This document shows positions 18,768 through 27,628 of a DNA stretch of 64,000 bases, piece by piece (positions within the stretch are counted from its first letter, which is position 1; each line of letters begins with the position of its first letter). The stretch is taken from NCBI GenBank assembly GCA_947489525.1, contig CANLDW010000001.1, positions 124,001 to 188,000 of the forward strand, read 5' to 3'. The notes below the pieces were generated by a model. The model saw only the letters and a list, made by a program, of their open reading frames with translations, had not been told where the DNA came from and ran no database searches. Source of the DNA: an uncultured Psychrobacter sp. Lineage in GTDB: Bacteria; Pseudomonadota; Gammaproteobacteria; Pseudomonadales; Moraxellaceae. The translations under genes were made by a program, and so were the position numbers.

Positions 18768-20957
18768 TTGACTTCTTTATCCGCTTCGTCTTTTACGACT
18801 TTAAATCTCACTATCGCAGATGATATTGCTCAGATCGATATTGATCTGCCCGAGCGTTCGGTCAATATATTTACTCCAGTTTTAGTTGCTGATCTTGAAG
18901 ATGCCATAAATACAATTATCGCTGACGATAGTATAAAAGGAGCCATTATCAGCTCGAACAAGTCCAGCTTTATCGTCGGCGCAGACCTGAAAGACTTGCT
19001 GCAACAATATAAAGAGGGTCGACAAGCGTTTGAGGCGGCACGTCTCTTTGATAAAGAAAACCAATTATTCAGGCGTATGGAGACCTCTGGTAAGCCTTTT
19101 GTAGCCGCACTAAACGGCTCAGCATTAGGCGGCGGGTTGGAGTTGGCATTGGCCTGTCATTATCGACTCTTAAGCGATAATCCAAAAGCAGTTGTTGGTT
19201 TGCCAGAGGTCACCGTCGGTCTGTTGCCAGCGGGCGGCGGCACCCAGCGCTTACCAAGACTCATCGGTATCGAGCATGCTCTACCTGTGTTACTAGAAGG
19301 CAAGCCGCTTAAGCCTACGCAAGCGCTTGCCTTAGGGGTGGTTGACGAGTTGGCAGCGCCAGATACCCTGATCTCAAAGGCAAGCGATTGGATCAACGCT
19401 AACCCCTCACCTGCCCAGCCTTGGGATGTAAAAGGCTTTAGTGTTCCAAATAGTGCGGGCGCCATGGCAGAGCACGCGGGTCGTAGTTTTAATGCCAACG
19501 TGATTAATCTACGTAAACAGACCCAAGATAACTACCCAGCACCTGTAGCGATTTTAAGTGCGGTGTACGAAGGTACGCTATTACCGTTTGATTTGGCATT
19601 AGATATCGAAGCAAAATATTTTGGTCAGTTATTCGCTGATCCGGTTGCACGTAACCTAATTCGCACCCAATTTGTCAATAAAGGCCAAGCCGATAAGCTG
19701 ATGAATCGCCCCGCCAATATTGATAAATTTACGATCAAAAAAATAGGGGTGATTGGTGCTGGCATGATGGGCGCAGGTATTGCTCAAGTTGCCGCTGTGG
19801 CAGACATATCAGTAGTATTGATTGATAGTAATCAAGAAACTACGCAGCGAGCTAAAGCCCTTATCCAAACCAAACTAAAAAAAGGGCTTGCAAAAAAACA
19901 CCCTATCCAAAGTACGGCTAAGGACAAAGCTGATAAGGATATGCAAGCGACGTTGGCCCGTATTCAGCCTAGCGCTGATTATCAAGCGCTTAGCGATTGT
20001 GACTTAGTCATCGAAGCGGTATTTGAAGATAGAGACATCAAGGCGGAGGTGTTTGCTCAGATTGAAGAGCATCTGAAACCTGATGCGGTGCTGGCTTCAA
20101 ACACCTCAACGCTACCGATTGCTAGCCTTGCTACGACAAGCAAGCAGCCAAATCAGATCATTGGGCTGCATTTTTTCTCGCCGGTTGAGCGTATGCCTTT
20201 AGTTGAAGTCATTGTGGCACCTAAAACCTCAAAGGTTACTTTAGCCTGTGCGCTTGATTTTGTACAACAGCTACGTAAAACGCCTATTGTGGTTAACGAT
20301 AGTCCAAGCTTTTTTACCAGTCGCATCTTTTGTAGTTATATCGATGAAGGTATGGCCATGCTGGCTGAAGGCATTTCCCCTGCACTCATCGAAAACGCGG
20401 CTATTCAAACCAGCTTTGCCATTGGGCCTTTAGCGGTAACCGATGAGGTCTCCTTGGATCTACAACAGCGCGTGGTCGAGCAAGCCATTGCAGACGATCT
20501 TGCTTCTGAGCGCCTACGCTTGCACGCTCAGCCTATTATCAAGCTGATGAATAAGAGGGGTAGATTGGGCCGCAAGAGCGGTGCAGGATTTTATGACTAT
20601 CCTGCTGACGGTTCTACTAAGCAACCAAAACGTTTAGCGCCTGAACTTGCTTCACTTTACCCTGTTGCCAGTAACCAACCCGATGTCCAAGATGTCGCCG
20701 ACCGCTTGTTATATATCCAAGCGTTAGAGAGTGCGCGCTGCGTGGAAGCGGACATTATTAGTCCTAGCGATGCCGATTTGGGGGCTGTTTTGGGACTAGG
20801 CTTTCCTACTTGGACGGGCGGCCCTCTATCCTTTATTGATACTATCGGTATTGAAGATTTTGTGGCACGCTGTCAGCAGCTCACCCAATATGGTCAGCGC
20901 TTTGCGCCTTCTAAATGGTTAATAGAGCGTGCACAAAGTCAGCAACACTTTTACTAG
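18768..20957 (+). CDS. FadB/FadJ-like bifunctional beta-oxidation protein, second copy
   Basis: This 729-residue protein carries a crotonase domain (LGGGLELALACHYRL, GLPEVTVGLLPAGGGTQRL), a Rossmann domain (VIGAGMMGAGIAQVAA), the dehydrogenase signature LHFFSPVERMPLVEVI and a C-terminal helical domain. The start appears to be TTG 18768: GGGAG lies about ten bases upstream and no suitable ATG is present. Low-level initiation is possible. It pairs with the thiolase upstream. Because the first FadB/FadA pair is also intact, one set may serve common fatty acids and the other the special substrate. Confidence 0.9.
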   Translation: MTSLSASSFTTLNLTIADDIAQIDIDLPERSVNIFTPVLVADLEDAINTIIADDSIKGAIISSNKSSFIVGADLKDLLQQYKEGRQAFEAARLFDKENQLFRRMETSGKPFVAALNGSALGGGLELALACHYRLLSDNPKAVVGLPEVTVGLLPAGGGTQRLPRLIGIEHALPVLLEGKPLKPTQALALGVVDELAAPDTLISKASDWINANPSPAQPWDVKGFSVPNSAGAMAEHAGRSFNANVINLRKQTQDNYPAPVAILSAVYEGTLLPFDLALDIEAKYFGQLFADPVARNLIRTQFVNKGQADKLMNRPANIDKFTIKKIGVIGAGMMGAGIAQVAAVADISVVLIDSNQETTQRAKALIQTKLKKGLAKKHPIQSTAKDKADKDMQATLARIQPSADYQALSDCDLVIEAVFEDRDIKAEVFAQIEEHLKPDAVLASNTSTLPIASLATTSKQPNQIIGLHFFSPVERMPLVEVIVAPKTSKVTLACALDFVQQLRKTPIVVNDSPSFFTSRIFCSYIDEGMAMLAEGISPALIENAAIQTSFAIGPLAVTDEVSLDLQQRVVEQAIADDLASERLRLHAQPIIKLMNKRGRLGRKSGAGFYDYPADGSTKQPKRLAPELASLYPVASNQPDVQDVADRLLYIQALESARCVEADIISPSDADLGAVLGLGFPTWTGGPLSFIDTIGIEDFVARCQQLTQYGQRFAPSKWLIERAQSQQHFY

Positions 20958-21069
20958 GTTTGAAAATGTAATTTTTAACCTAATGACCTTAAAACCCTGT
21001 AATCTTAATAATAGCTTTAAAAATAGTAGTTTAATAACAGTAACTTTAATAACCACAACAAGGATTCAT

Positions 21070-22266
21070 ATGCCAAACTTTATGTTAGATGACAAGCAAA
21101 AAGCCCTTCAGGAAAAAACGCGCGCGTTTATTGCCGAAAAGATTATTCCTTATGAAAAAGACCCGCGTTGTACCCCGCATGGTCCTACTGAGGAGCTGCG
21201 AGACGAGCTCATTGCTTTAGCACACGCGGCCGGCCTGATTTCAAGTCATATGAGCACCGACTTTGGTGGTCTTGGTCTTAACCATATGAATAAAGCCATC
21301 TTGTTTGAAGAAGCGGGCTACTCACCCTTAGGCCCTGTAGCTTTAAATATCGCCGCTCCTGATGAAGGTAATATGCACCTGCTGCATGAAGTGGCAACCG
21401 ATGAGCAAAAAGAGCGCTGGCTACGTCCTCTAGCCGCTGGCAAGACTCGTTCATGCTTTTGTATGACTGAACCGTCCCCTGGAGCTGGCTCCGATCCCAC
21501 CATGATGCAAACTACCGCTGTCTTAGATGGTGATGATTATGTCATTAATGGTAGAAAGTGGTTTATCACGGGTGCTGAGGGCGCGGCGTTTACCATCATT
21601 ATGGCAAAAGGCGAAGATGGACGCGCGACCATGTTCTTAGCCGATATGGATAGCGAGGGTATCCGTATTGAGCGCATGATGGATGCGCTCGACAGCTGTT
21701 TCCCGGGCGGACACTGCGTGGTGGTGTTTGAAAATCTACGCGTCCCTGCGACTCAAGTGCTAGGCGAGGTTGGCGAAGGCTTTAAATACGCCCAAGTACG
21801 ACTTTCACCAGCACGCCTTACCCACTGCATGCGCTGGCTTGGTGCCGCTCGCCGCTGCCATGATGTGGCCACTGAATACGCGCGTACTCGTGAAGTCTTT
21901 GGCAAGCGTTTGGGCGATCATGAAGGCACAGGATTTAAGATCGCTGACAATGAGATGGACTTGCATGTCGCAAGACTAGCGATTTGGCACTGCGCCAACG
22001 TTTTAGACACAGGTGCGCTAGGTAAGCACGACTCAAGCGCGACCAAAGTGATCGCCTCGGAAGCCAGCTGGCGTGTTGTTGATCGCTGTGTACAGGTGCT
22101 AGGCGGTCAAGGGGTCACTCATGAGACCATCGTCGCTCGTATTTTTGCTGATATGCGCGGTTTTCTTATTTATGATGGCCCCTCAGAGGTACACCGCTGG
22201 AGTATGGCAAAAAACATTATGAAGGGCCGCACGCCAACCCAACTCTATGCAGGAGATAACCAATGA
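21070..22266 (+). CDS. acyl-CoA dehydrogenase family protein (LvaC-like)
   Basis: This 398-residue ACAD-fold protein contains CMTEPSPGAGSDPTMMQT, the flavin loop NGRKWFITGAEGA and the C-terminal QVLGGQGVTHETIVARIFADMRG. AAGGA lies six bases before ATG 21070. It overlaps the SDR start by four bases (ATGA) and is followed by an APH-type kinase and a DUF6285 protein. That set matches the order-independent content of the Pseudomonas putida lva operon. There LvaC, an ACAD-like enzyme, works on the phosphorylated 4-hydroxyacyl-CoA made by LvaAB. It is therefore a candidate 4-phosphoacyl-CoA-processing enzyme rather than an ordinary dehydrogenase. The family is certain; the role is inferred from context. 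Confidence 0.87.
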   Translation: MPNFMLDDKQKALQEKTRAFIAEKIIPYEKDPRCTPHGPTEELRDELIALAHAAGLISSHMSTDFGGLGLNHMNKAILFEEAGYSPLGPVALNIAAPDEGNMHLLHEVATDEQKERWLRPLAAGKTRSCFCMTEPSPGAGSDPTMMQTTAVLDGDDYVINGRKWFITGAEGAAFTIIMAKGEDGRATMFLADMDSEGIRIERMMDALDSCFPGGHCVVVFENLRVPATQVLGEVGEGFKYAQVRLSPARLTHCMRWLGAARRCHDVATEYARTREVFGKRLGDHEGTGFKIADNEMDLHVARLAIWHCANVLDTGALGKHDSSATKVIASEASWRVVDRCVQVLGGQGVTHETIVARIFADMRGFLIYDGPSEVHRWSMAKNIMKGRTPTQLYAGDNQ

Positions 22267-23048
22267 GCCCTTCTATAGACAATGACAAACTGTTTTCTTT
22301 GCACGGTAAAAAGGCTCTCATAACGGGATCCTCAAGTGGTCTGGGTCGGCATTTTGCTCACACTCTTGGTAGAGCTGGCGCTGAGGTGTTTGTAGCGGCG
22401 CGCAGTATAGACAAACTATCAAAGCTGGTGGACGAATTACATCAGCAAAACATTCAAGCCACTGCCATTAGCTTAGATGTTACTGATAGCGCCAGTATCA
22501 AACGCGCTTTTGATGTTATCGAAGAGATGGGCGATCCTGCCCGTATCATCGTTAATAACGCAGGTATCAGTACTGCTAAGCCTTTTTTTGAGCAGTCCGA
22601 AGAAGATTGGGATAATGTCATGAATACCAATCTCAAAGGCGGCTGGTTAGTCGCGCAAGAGGGCGCCTCACGTTTGGTCGCTGCCCAGCGCACGGGTAGT
22701 ATCATTAATATCGCTTCTATATTGGGCGAGCGCGTGGCGGGCAGTGTTGCCCCTTATAGCGTATCAAAGGCGGGGTTAATTCAAGCGACCAAATCCATGG
22801 CGCTTGAACTGGCACGCTATGGTATTTGCGTGAATGCCTTGCTGCCAGGTTATGTCAAAACTGACCTTAACGCCGAGTTTTTAGAAAGCGAGGCCGGTGA
22901 GCGTTTACGTAAACGTATACCGAGTCGCCGTTTTGGTCTGCCTGAATATTTAGATGGCCCTTTGCTACTGCTCGCAAGCGACGCTGGACGCCACATGACT
23001 GGCGCCACTCTAGCAGTCGACGGTGGTCATTTAGTCAGCTCCTTGTAA
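22263..23048 (+). CDS. short-chain dehydrogenase/reductase (LvaD-like candidate)
   Basis: This 261-residue classical SDR has the cofactor motif TGSSSGLGRHFA near the N-terminus, NNAGIS, the catalytic Ser region IINIASILGE, and YSVSKAG with the Tyr-x3-Lys pair. The C-terminal end ATLAVDGGHLVSSL is typical. Translation is coupled to the dehydrogenase gene through the ATGA overlap. In the levulinate pathway an SDR (LvaD) reduces the 4-oxoacyl-CoA to 4-hydroxyacyl-CoA; this gene sits where such a partner is expected. Other 3-hydroxyacyl-CoA or alcohol substrates are possible. Confidence 0.88.
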   Translation: MSPSIDNDKLFSLHGKKALITGSSSGLGRHFAHTLGRAGAEVFVAARSIDKLSKLVDELHQQNIQATAISLDVTDSASIKRAFDVIEEMGDPARIIVNNAGISTAKPFFEQSEEDWDNVMNTNLKGGWLVAQEGASRLVAAQRTGSIINIASILGERVAGSVAPYSVSKAGLIQATKSMALELARYGICVNALLPGYVKTDLNAEFLESEAGERLRKRIPSRRFGLPEYLDGPLLLLASDAGRHMTGATLAVDGGHLVSSL

Positions 23049-23053
23049 CCTCC

Positions 23054-23115
23054 GCAAAGACTAAGCACACAATGTCTAAGTGCATAAAGACTAAGCACCT
23101 AAAGACTAAGTAGAC
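23054..23115. repeat. short degenerate tandem repeat, AAAGACTAAG unit
   Basis: Three copies of AAAGACTAAG (near 23056, 23086 and 23101), with a diverged fourth (ATGTCTAAGTGC) between the first two, fill the gap between the SDR and kinase genes. This seems to be local slippage; no function is evident. Confidence 0.6.
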
Positions 23116-23137
23116 CAACCCCTAAGATGACAACACT

Positions 23138-24193
23138 ATGACAAAGCAACCCATTGAGATTACCGCGCCAGCGATTGCTGATTTCATTCAACAAAAAACA
23201 GGGGCAACCCTTGTCACTGTTGAGCATTTAAAACGGCTGTCAGGCGGCGCCATTCAGCAAAACTGGGCTTTTGATGCCATGATAGAAGGCGGAGACATGC
23301 CCGGCGAACTACAAGGCGTACTGAGAGCGGACGCGCCAAGCGGGGTGGCGATAAGCCACGGACGTGATGACGAATTTGCGTTATTTAAGCTCATGTATGA
23401 TGCTGGCGTTCGTGTCCCTGAGCCCCTATGGATGGGGGATGAATCACTATTTAATGTGGCTTTTTTTATCATGCGCCGCGTCGAGGGTACTGCTGCTGCA
23501 CATCGCTTGGCAAAGGATGACAGTCTAGGGGGTGACAAGCGCAAGCTTGCGCAAACCTTGGGACGTGAGCTTGCCAAAATTCATGCTATTCGTCCCCCTG
23601 AGCCTCGATTGCCTTTTTTAGACGTCCCCGATAAGCCTGCTGCTGCAATATTGATTGAGCGGGCGCGGGCGTTTTTAGATCAGCACCCTACTCCCTACCC
23701 TGCTCTTGAGTGGGTGCTATGCTGGCTTGAGGACACTATGCCAGAGCAAACACAGCTGAGCTTATGCCATAGAGATTTTCGTACCGGCAACTATATGGTG
23801 GATAAGCAAGGATTGACGGGTATTTTAGATTGGGAGTTTGCCAATTGGAGTGACCCACTAGAGGATATTGGCTGGTTTTGCGCTAAGTGTTGGCGGTTTG
23901 GTAATGATGCCGCAGAGGCAGGCGGCATAGGGTCTAGAGCAGACTTTTACCAAGGTTATGAGAGTATCAGCGGTCAGCCTATTGCCAAAGACTTGGTACA
24001 TTACTGGGAAGTCATGGCGCATCTAAACTGGGCAATTATTGCTATCCAACAAGCCGAGCGTCACAACTCTGGTGAAGAGTTGTCGCTTGAGCTGGCTCTG
24101 ACAGGTCATATAGTACCTAAACTAGAAGCCGAGATGCTCAAAATGACTCTGCATATAAACCCAAATACAAAACAGGAGGTTAGCAATGCGTGA
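23138..24193 (+). CDS. APH/choline-kinase-fold acyl-CoA kinase (LvaA-like)
   Basis: This 351-residue phosphotransferase has the kinase catalytic loop LCHRDFRTGNYMV and the metal-binding ILDWEFANWSDPLEDIGWF. It is of the type fused to acyl-CoA dehydrogenase in human ACAD10/11 and free-standing as LvaA, which phosphorylates 4-hydroxyvaleryl-CoA. Neighbours support this over drug resistance: an ACAD and an SDR upstream, and a DUF6285 protein overlapping its 3' end by eight bases. No clear ribosome site precedes ATG 23138. The product likely removes a gamma-hydroxyl by phosphorylation so that beta-oxidation can proceed. Confidence 0.85.
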   Translation: MTKQPIEITAPAIADFIQQKTGATLVTVEHLKRLSGGAIQQNWAFDAMIEGGDMPGELQGVLRADAPSGVAISHGRDDEFALFKLMYDAGVRVPEPLWMGDESLFNVAFFIMRRVEGTAAAHRLAKDDSLGGDKRKLAQTLGRELAKIHAIRPPEPRLPFLDVPDKPAAAILIERARAFLDQHPTPYPALEWVLCWLEDTMPEQTQLSLCHRDFRTGNYMVDKQGLTGILDWEFANWSDPLEDIGWFCAKCWRFGNDAAEAGGIGSRADFYQGYESISGQPIAKDLVHYWEVMAHLNWAIIAIQQAERHNSGEELSLELALTGHIVPKLEAEMLKMTLHINPNTKQEVSNA

Positions 24194-24614
24194 ACTACCG
24201 CAAGGGAATGAGCTACTACAATATGCGCGTGAGATACTGCGTAAAGAGATTCTACCTGACCTGCCTGCCAAGCATCGTCTGACTGGGTTGATGATTGCCA
24301 ATGCGATGGGCATTGCAGCACGGCAACTCCATAACGGTGATGAGCAGGACTATCATGAGCTAGTCGCATTACAGACATTGCTACGCACATTAGGACATGA
24401 ACCTATGAGCGCTTATCCAAGCTTTGACTCACAATCTGAAGGATTGCAATCAAGTCATATTTTAAGTCATACTGCTCTACAACAAGAGCTGACGGTTCTA
24501 AACCGGCAACTTGCCGAGCTGATTCGTAACCGTGAGCTCAAAGATCAGCAGGATTTAGTTTTTAGTCATTTAGAGCATATCACTGCCATTCGAGCTGCTG
24601 AAAGTGGCGGTTAA
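24186..24614 (+). CDS. DUF6285 protein, probable kinase partner (LvaB-like)
   Basis: This 142-residue, mostly helical protein matches DUF6285. Its N-terminal half carries REILRKEILPDLPAKHRL and GLMIANAMGIAARQL. Such small proteins usually follow an APH-fold acyl-CoA kinase; in P. putida LvaB is needed together with LvaA for kinase activity. The strong AGGAGG site (24174-24179) lies inside the kinase gene, and the eight-base overlap implies coupled expression and a complex. It has no catalytic motif of its own. Confidence 0.8.
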   Translation: MRELPQGNELLQYAREILRKEILPDLPAKHRLTGLMIANAMGIAARQLHNGDEQDYHELVALQTLLRTLGHEPMSAYPSFDSQSEGLQSSHILSHTALQQELTVLNRQLAELIRNRELKDQQDLVFSHLEHITAIRAAESGG

Positions 24615-24711
24615 ATATTCAGACCATTGTTTTTGCAACTGTTTATAAACATACTGGTATAACTGCTTATATAATTGGAGGTCGCTCTATTCTAACTGTG
24701 AAGGAGGCATG

Positions 24712-27480
24712 ATGGAAGCGGAGGTGTATCACCCTAAGTTAGCTTTAGCCAAACTGCAACCTGCTCCCTTACAAAGTAGGTGCATTTATCGTGACAGACT
24801 GCTCAGCGCCCTAATCAATAAAGAGTCCAGTGTTAAAGTTATTTTAGTACAAGCGCCAGCGGGTTACGGCAAGTCAATACTGCTAACTCAGTACTGGCAG
24901 TATTGCCTACAAGAGCAATTGCAAACCCTATGGCTCACTCTAGACAAGGGTGATAATGATATTGAAAGACTGGTGCGACATCTATATGCCAGCTGGGACA
25001 CCTCAGCTTCTCTCCAATCGGACAGCCACAATATCAATTATCAAGGTTTTCTTGAAAGGCTAGCCTCTTGTACTCAGCCTTTAAGAATTTTCTTTGATAA
25101 TTTTGAAACCATCCACAGCCCCATTGTATTGCAATACATTCAACAAATTATTGAGTACCGGCCTTTAGATAGCGAAGTCATCATTGGTTCTCGGCACCTC
25201 TCTAATTTAGAGCTTGGACGTATGCGCTCCTATGGTCATCTTCTTGAAATCAATCAAAAAGATTTATTATTTTCATTTACTGAAACCACTCACTTACTAG
25301 AAAAAATATCTGGTTTAGTATTTAGAGAGCAAACCATTCAAGTGTTATTGGATCGAACGGAAGGTTGGATAACGGCCATTCAATTAGCAGTATTAGCTTT
25401 GAGTAAACATCAAGATGCAGAACTGTTTTTCTCTACTTTTTCAGGGTCTCACACTGAGATCGCCCAGTATCTTGCCGAGGATATCTTAAGTAAACTTAGC
25501 GCGGCGCACAGAGATTTTCTGTTAAAAACCAGCATTCTAAGTGAACTCAATGCCTCTTTATGCAACTATGTCACTCAAGATGAAGATAGTGAAGCTCAAT
25601 TAGAGCTCTTGGCGCAAAAGAATCTATTTTTATCGCCCACAGATAATAGCCATAGTCAATATCGCTACCATAATCTATTTTCTAGCTACTTACTCAATCG
25701 CCTCAAAGCGATTGAGCCAAAACTATACTTGGTGTTAAATCATCGAGCAGCAAGCTGGTATCTTGAGCAAAATCGTCCTGTCATGGCCATTGAACATCTG
25801 CTAGAAGACCCTAATCAGCAGCCTGCCATCTCCTTACTTAACAAATACGCAATGGGGCTGCTTATAGAAGGACGGTTTAGACGCTTGCTACGCTGGTTTG
25901 ACAAGTTATCACCGAGCTCGTTTCAGCAACATCCGTCGTTGCAGCTGATTTATGGTTGGGTGCTGGTACTCAATCGCCGCCATAGTGAAGCGCAAAAAGT
26001 TATTGATAATTTTTTAAATAAATCCGCGCAATCTACCACAGATGATAGGTATGTAGAGATACAAGCCCTACAGTGCTTGCAGTTATCAATGACTGATCAA
26101 ATCGCGGTATGTTATGAGCAAACTAAAACCTTGCTATCCACTATCAGTATCAATCAACAACCGAGCCAATCTTTAATTTATGGCGTCCTAATTAGTATTA
26201 TGGCGTATTGCCTCATTGTCGAAGGTAAATATGATAGTGCTCGGCAAATCATGAATAACGCCCTACATCAAAATCTAAAGCTACAAAATACTTTTATACG
26301 CTCTTTATGTGATGCTCTAGAAGGATGGATAGACCTCATTCAAGGACAAATGCAGCAAGCCGCGCTTCGTTTGCAGCGCAGCTATAAGCAGGTCTGGATT
26401 AAAGGGGAGAAATCAATACCCGGCGGCAAAGCGGTCATTGGTGTACCCTATGCCGAACTGTTGTATGAAAAAAACGAGTTATCTCAAGCGCAATATATAT
26501 TGGGAGAGTGTCTGCCTTATGTTCGAGAAAACGGCACCGTTGATTCTTTGATTTTAGCCTATCTGCTACTGTCAAAAATCTCTAGATACAAGGTTAATAA
26601 CCGTGTTGATAAGCTTGTTAATAATCGTGTGGATAATCATGCTGACAACAATATTAATAATATTGATAACCATGTTCATGAGGAGACAAAAAGAGCCCAT
26701 CTATATTTGCAAGAGCTAGAAGACATCGGTAATGAAACGGGATTAAAACGTGTCATTATGAGTGTAAAGCTTGAGCAGTCGCGTATTCATTGGTTGAGTG
26801 ATCATTTAGGGGCAGCCAAACTTGCCTTAGCTCAAGTTGAGGAGATGCACATTCCAAACAATGTGACACACGTCGCTTGGCCTGCTCATGATATCGAGTC
26901 ACAGGATGTCATGCATTGGCGATTATTGATTAGCGGCGGGCAAGTCAAACAAGCAGAGATTGAACTCAAACGCGCGCTCAAAACGGCGCAAGCAGCGGGA
27001 CGTCTAAGGCGCGCCCTAAAAATTCAAATTTTACTGAGTAATGCCTTATTTACTCTAAATAAAATTAACCCTGCCATGCGTATACTGACTGATGCACTGA
27101 TTTTTGCCAGCCAGCAAGGCTTTGTCAGGATATTTTTGGATGAAGGACACAGCATTGACGCCCTAATCACGTTATGGCTGCAAAAAAACAGCGATAAAAT
27201 AGATGAGCTGTCCATTTGTAGAGATTTTTTGAGTCAACTTAGCGACTTTGAATTTACTCCCGATACTAAAAATGTGACGCAACCTATCAAAGCGCTGACC
27301 AAAAGAGAATTACAAACCTTAGAGCTCCTCGCTAAAGGTATGCGCAATAGAGAGATTGCTGAGACTTTATTTATCTCTGAAACCACGACCAAGACGCATC
27401 TGCGTAGTATCTACGCAAAATTAGAGGCCAATAGTAGAACAGAGACCGTAGCGATCGCGCGAAAATTAGGTTTGCTATGA
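24712..27480 (+). CDS. MalT/AlkS-like ATP-dependent LuxR-family activator
   Basis: This 922-residue STAND regulator has a Walker A motif APAGYGKS near residue 50, a long TPR-like helical sensor region, and a C-terminal LuxR HTH (ALTKRELQTLELLAKGMRNREIAETLFISETTTKTHL). Such proteins (MalT, AlkS, AcoK) activate catabolic genes on binding an inducer and ATP. ATG 24712 is preferred over 24709 because AAGGAGG ends at 24707. An Asn/Asp-rich segment (residues about 627-655) contains imperfect NNRVD repeats and is likely a disordered insertion. It ends the catabolic region and is the obvious candidate regulator for it; the inducer is unknown. Confidence 0.88.
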   Translation: MEAEVYHPKLALAKLQPAPLQSRCIYRDRLLSALINKESSVKVILVQAPAGYGKSILLTQYWQYCLQEQLQTLWLTLDKGDNDIERLVRHLYASWDTSASLQSDSHNINYQGFLERLASCTQPLRIFFDNFETIHSPIVLQYIQQIIEYRPLDSEVIIGSRHLSNLELGRMRSYGHLLEINQKDLLFSFTETTHLLEKISGLVFREQTIQVLLDRTEGWITAIQLAVLALSKHQDAELFFSTFSGSHTEIAQYLAEDILSKLSAAHRDFLLKTSILSELNASLCNYVTQDEDSEAQLELLAQKNLFLSPTDNSHSQYRYHNLFSSYLLNRLKAIEPKLYLVLNHRAASWYLEQNRPVMAIEHLLEDPNQQPAISLLNKYAMGLLIEGRFRRLLRWFDKLSPSSFQQHPSLQLIYGWVLVLNRRHSEAQKVIDNFLNKSAQSTTDDRYVEIQALQCLQLSMTDQIAVCYEQTKTLLSTISINQQPSQSLIYGVLISIMAYCLIVEGKYDSARQIMNNALHQNLKLQNTFIRSLCDALEGWIDLIQGQMQQAALRLQRSYKQVWIKGEKSIPGGKAVIGVPYAELLYEKNELSQAQYILGECLPYVRENGTVDSLILAYLLLSKISRYKVNNRVDKLVNNRVDNHADNNINNIDNHVHEETKRAHLYLQELEDIGNETGLKRVIMSVKLEQSRIHWLSDHLGAAKLALAQVEEMHIPNNVTHVAWPAHDIESQDVMHWRLLISGGQVKQAEIELKRALKTAQAAGRLRRALKIQILLSNALFTLNKINPAMRILTDALIFASQQGFVRIFLDEGHSIDALITLWLQKNSDKIDELSICRDFLSQLSDFEFTPDTKNVTQPIKALTKRELQTLELLAKGMRNREIAETLFISETTTKTHLRSIYAKLEANSRTETVAIARKLGLL

Positions 27481-27628
27481 TTGTCTAGGGGGTATGCGGC
27501 ATACTTTATTGCCAATAAAACTTATGCTGTTAAAACCACTAAAGCTATTAAAAATTCCAAGCAACCTAATATAATCACAGTTACTTATAAAACAAACACA
27601 CTAATTAATTCTAAAAAGGTCAAGGATA

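Noticed and set aside
23138..24193. Aminoglycoside resistance gene
   Set aside because: The fold matches, but the operon with ACAD, SDR and DUF6285 points to acyl-CoA kinase activity.
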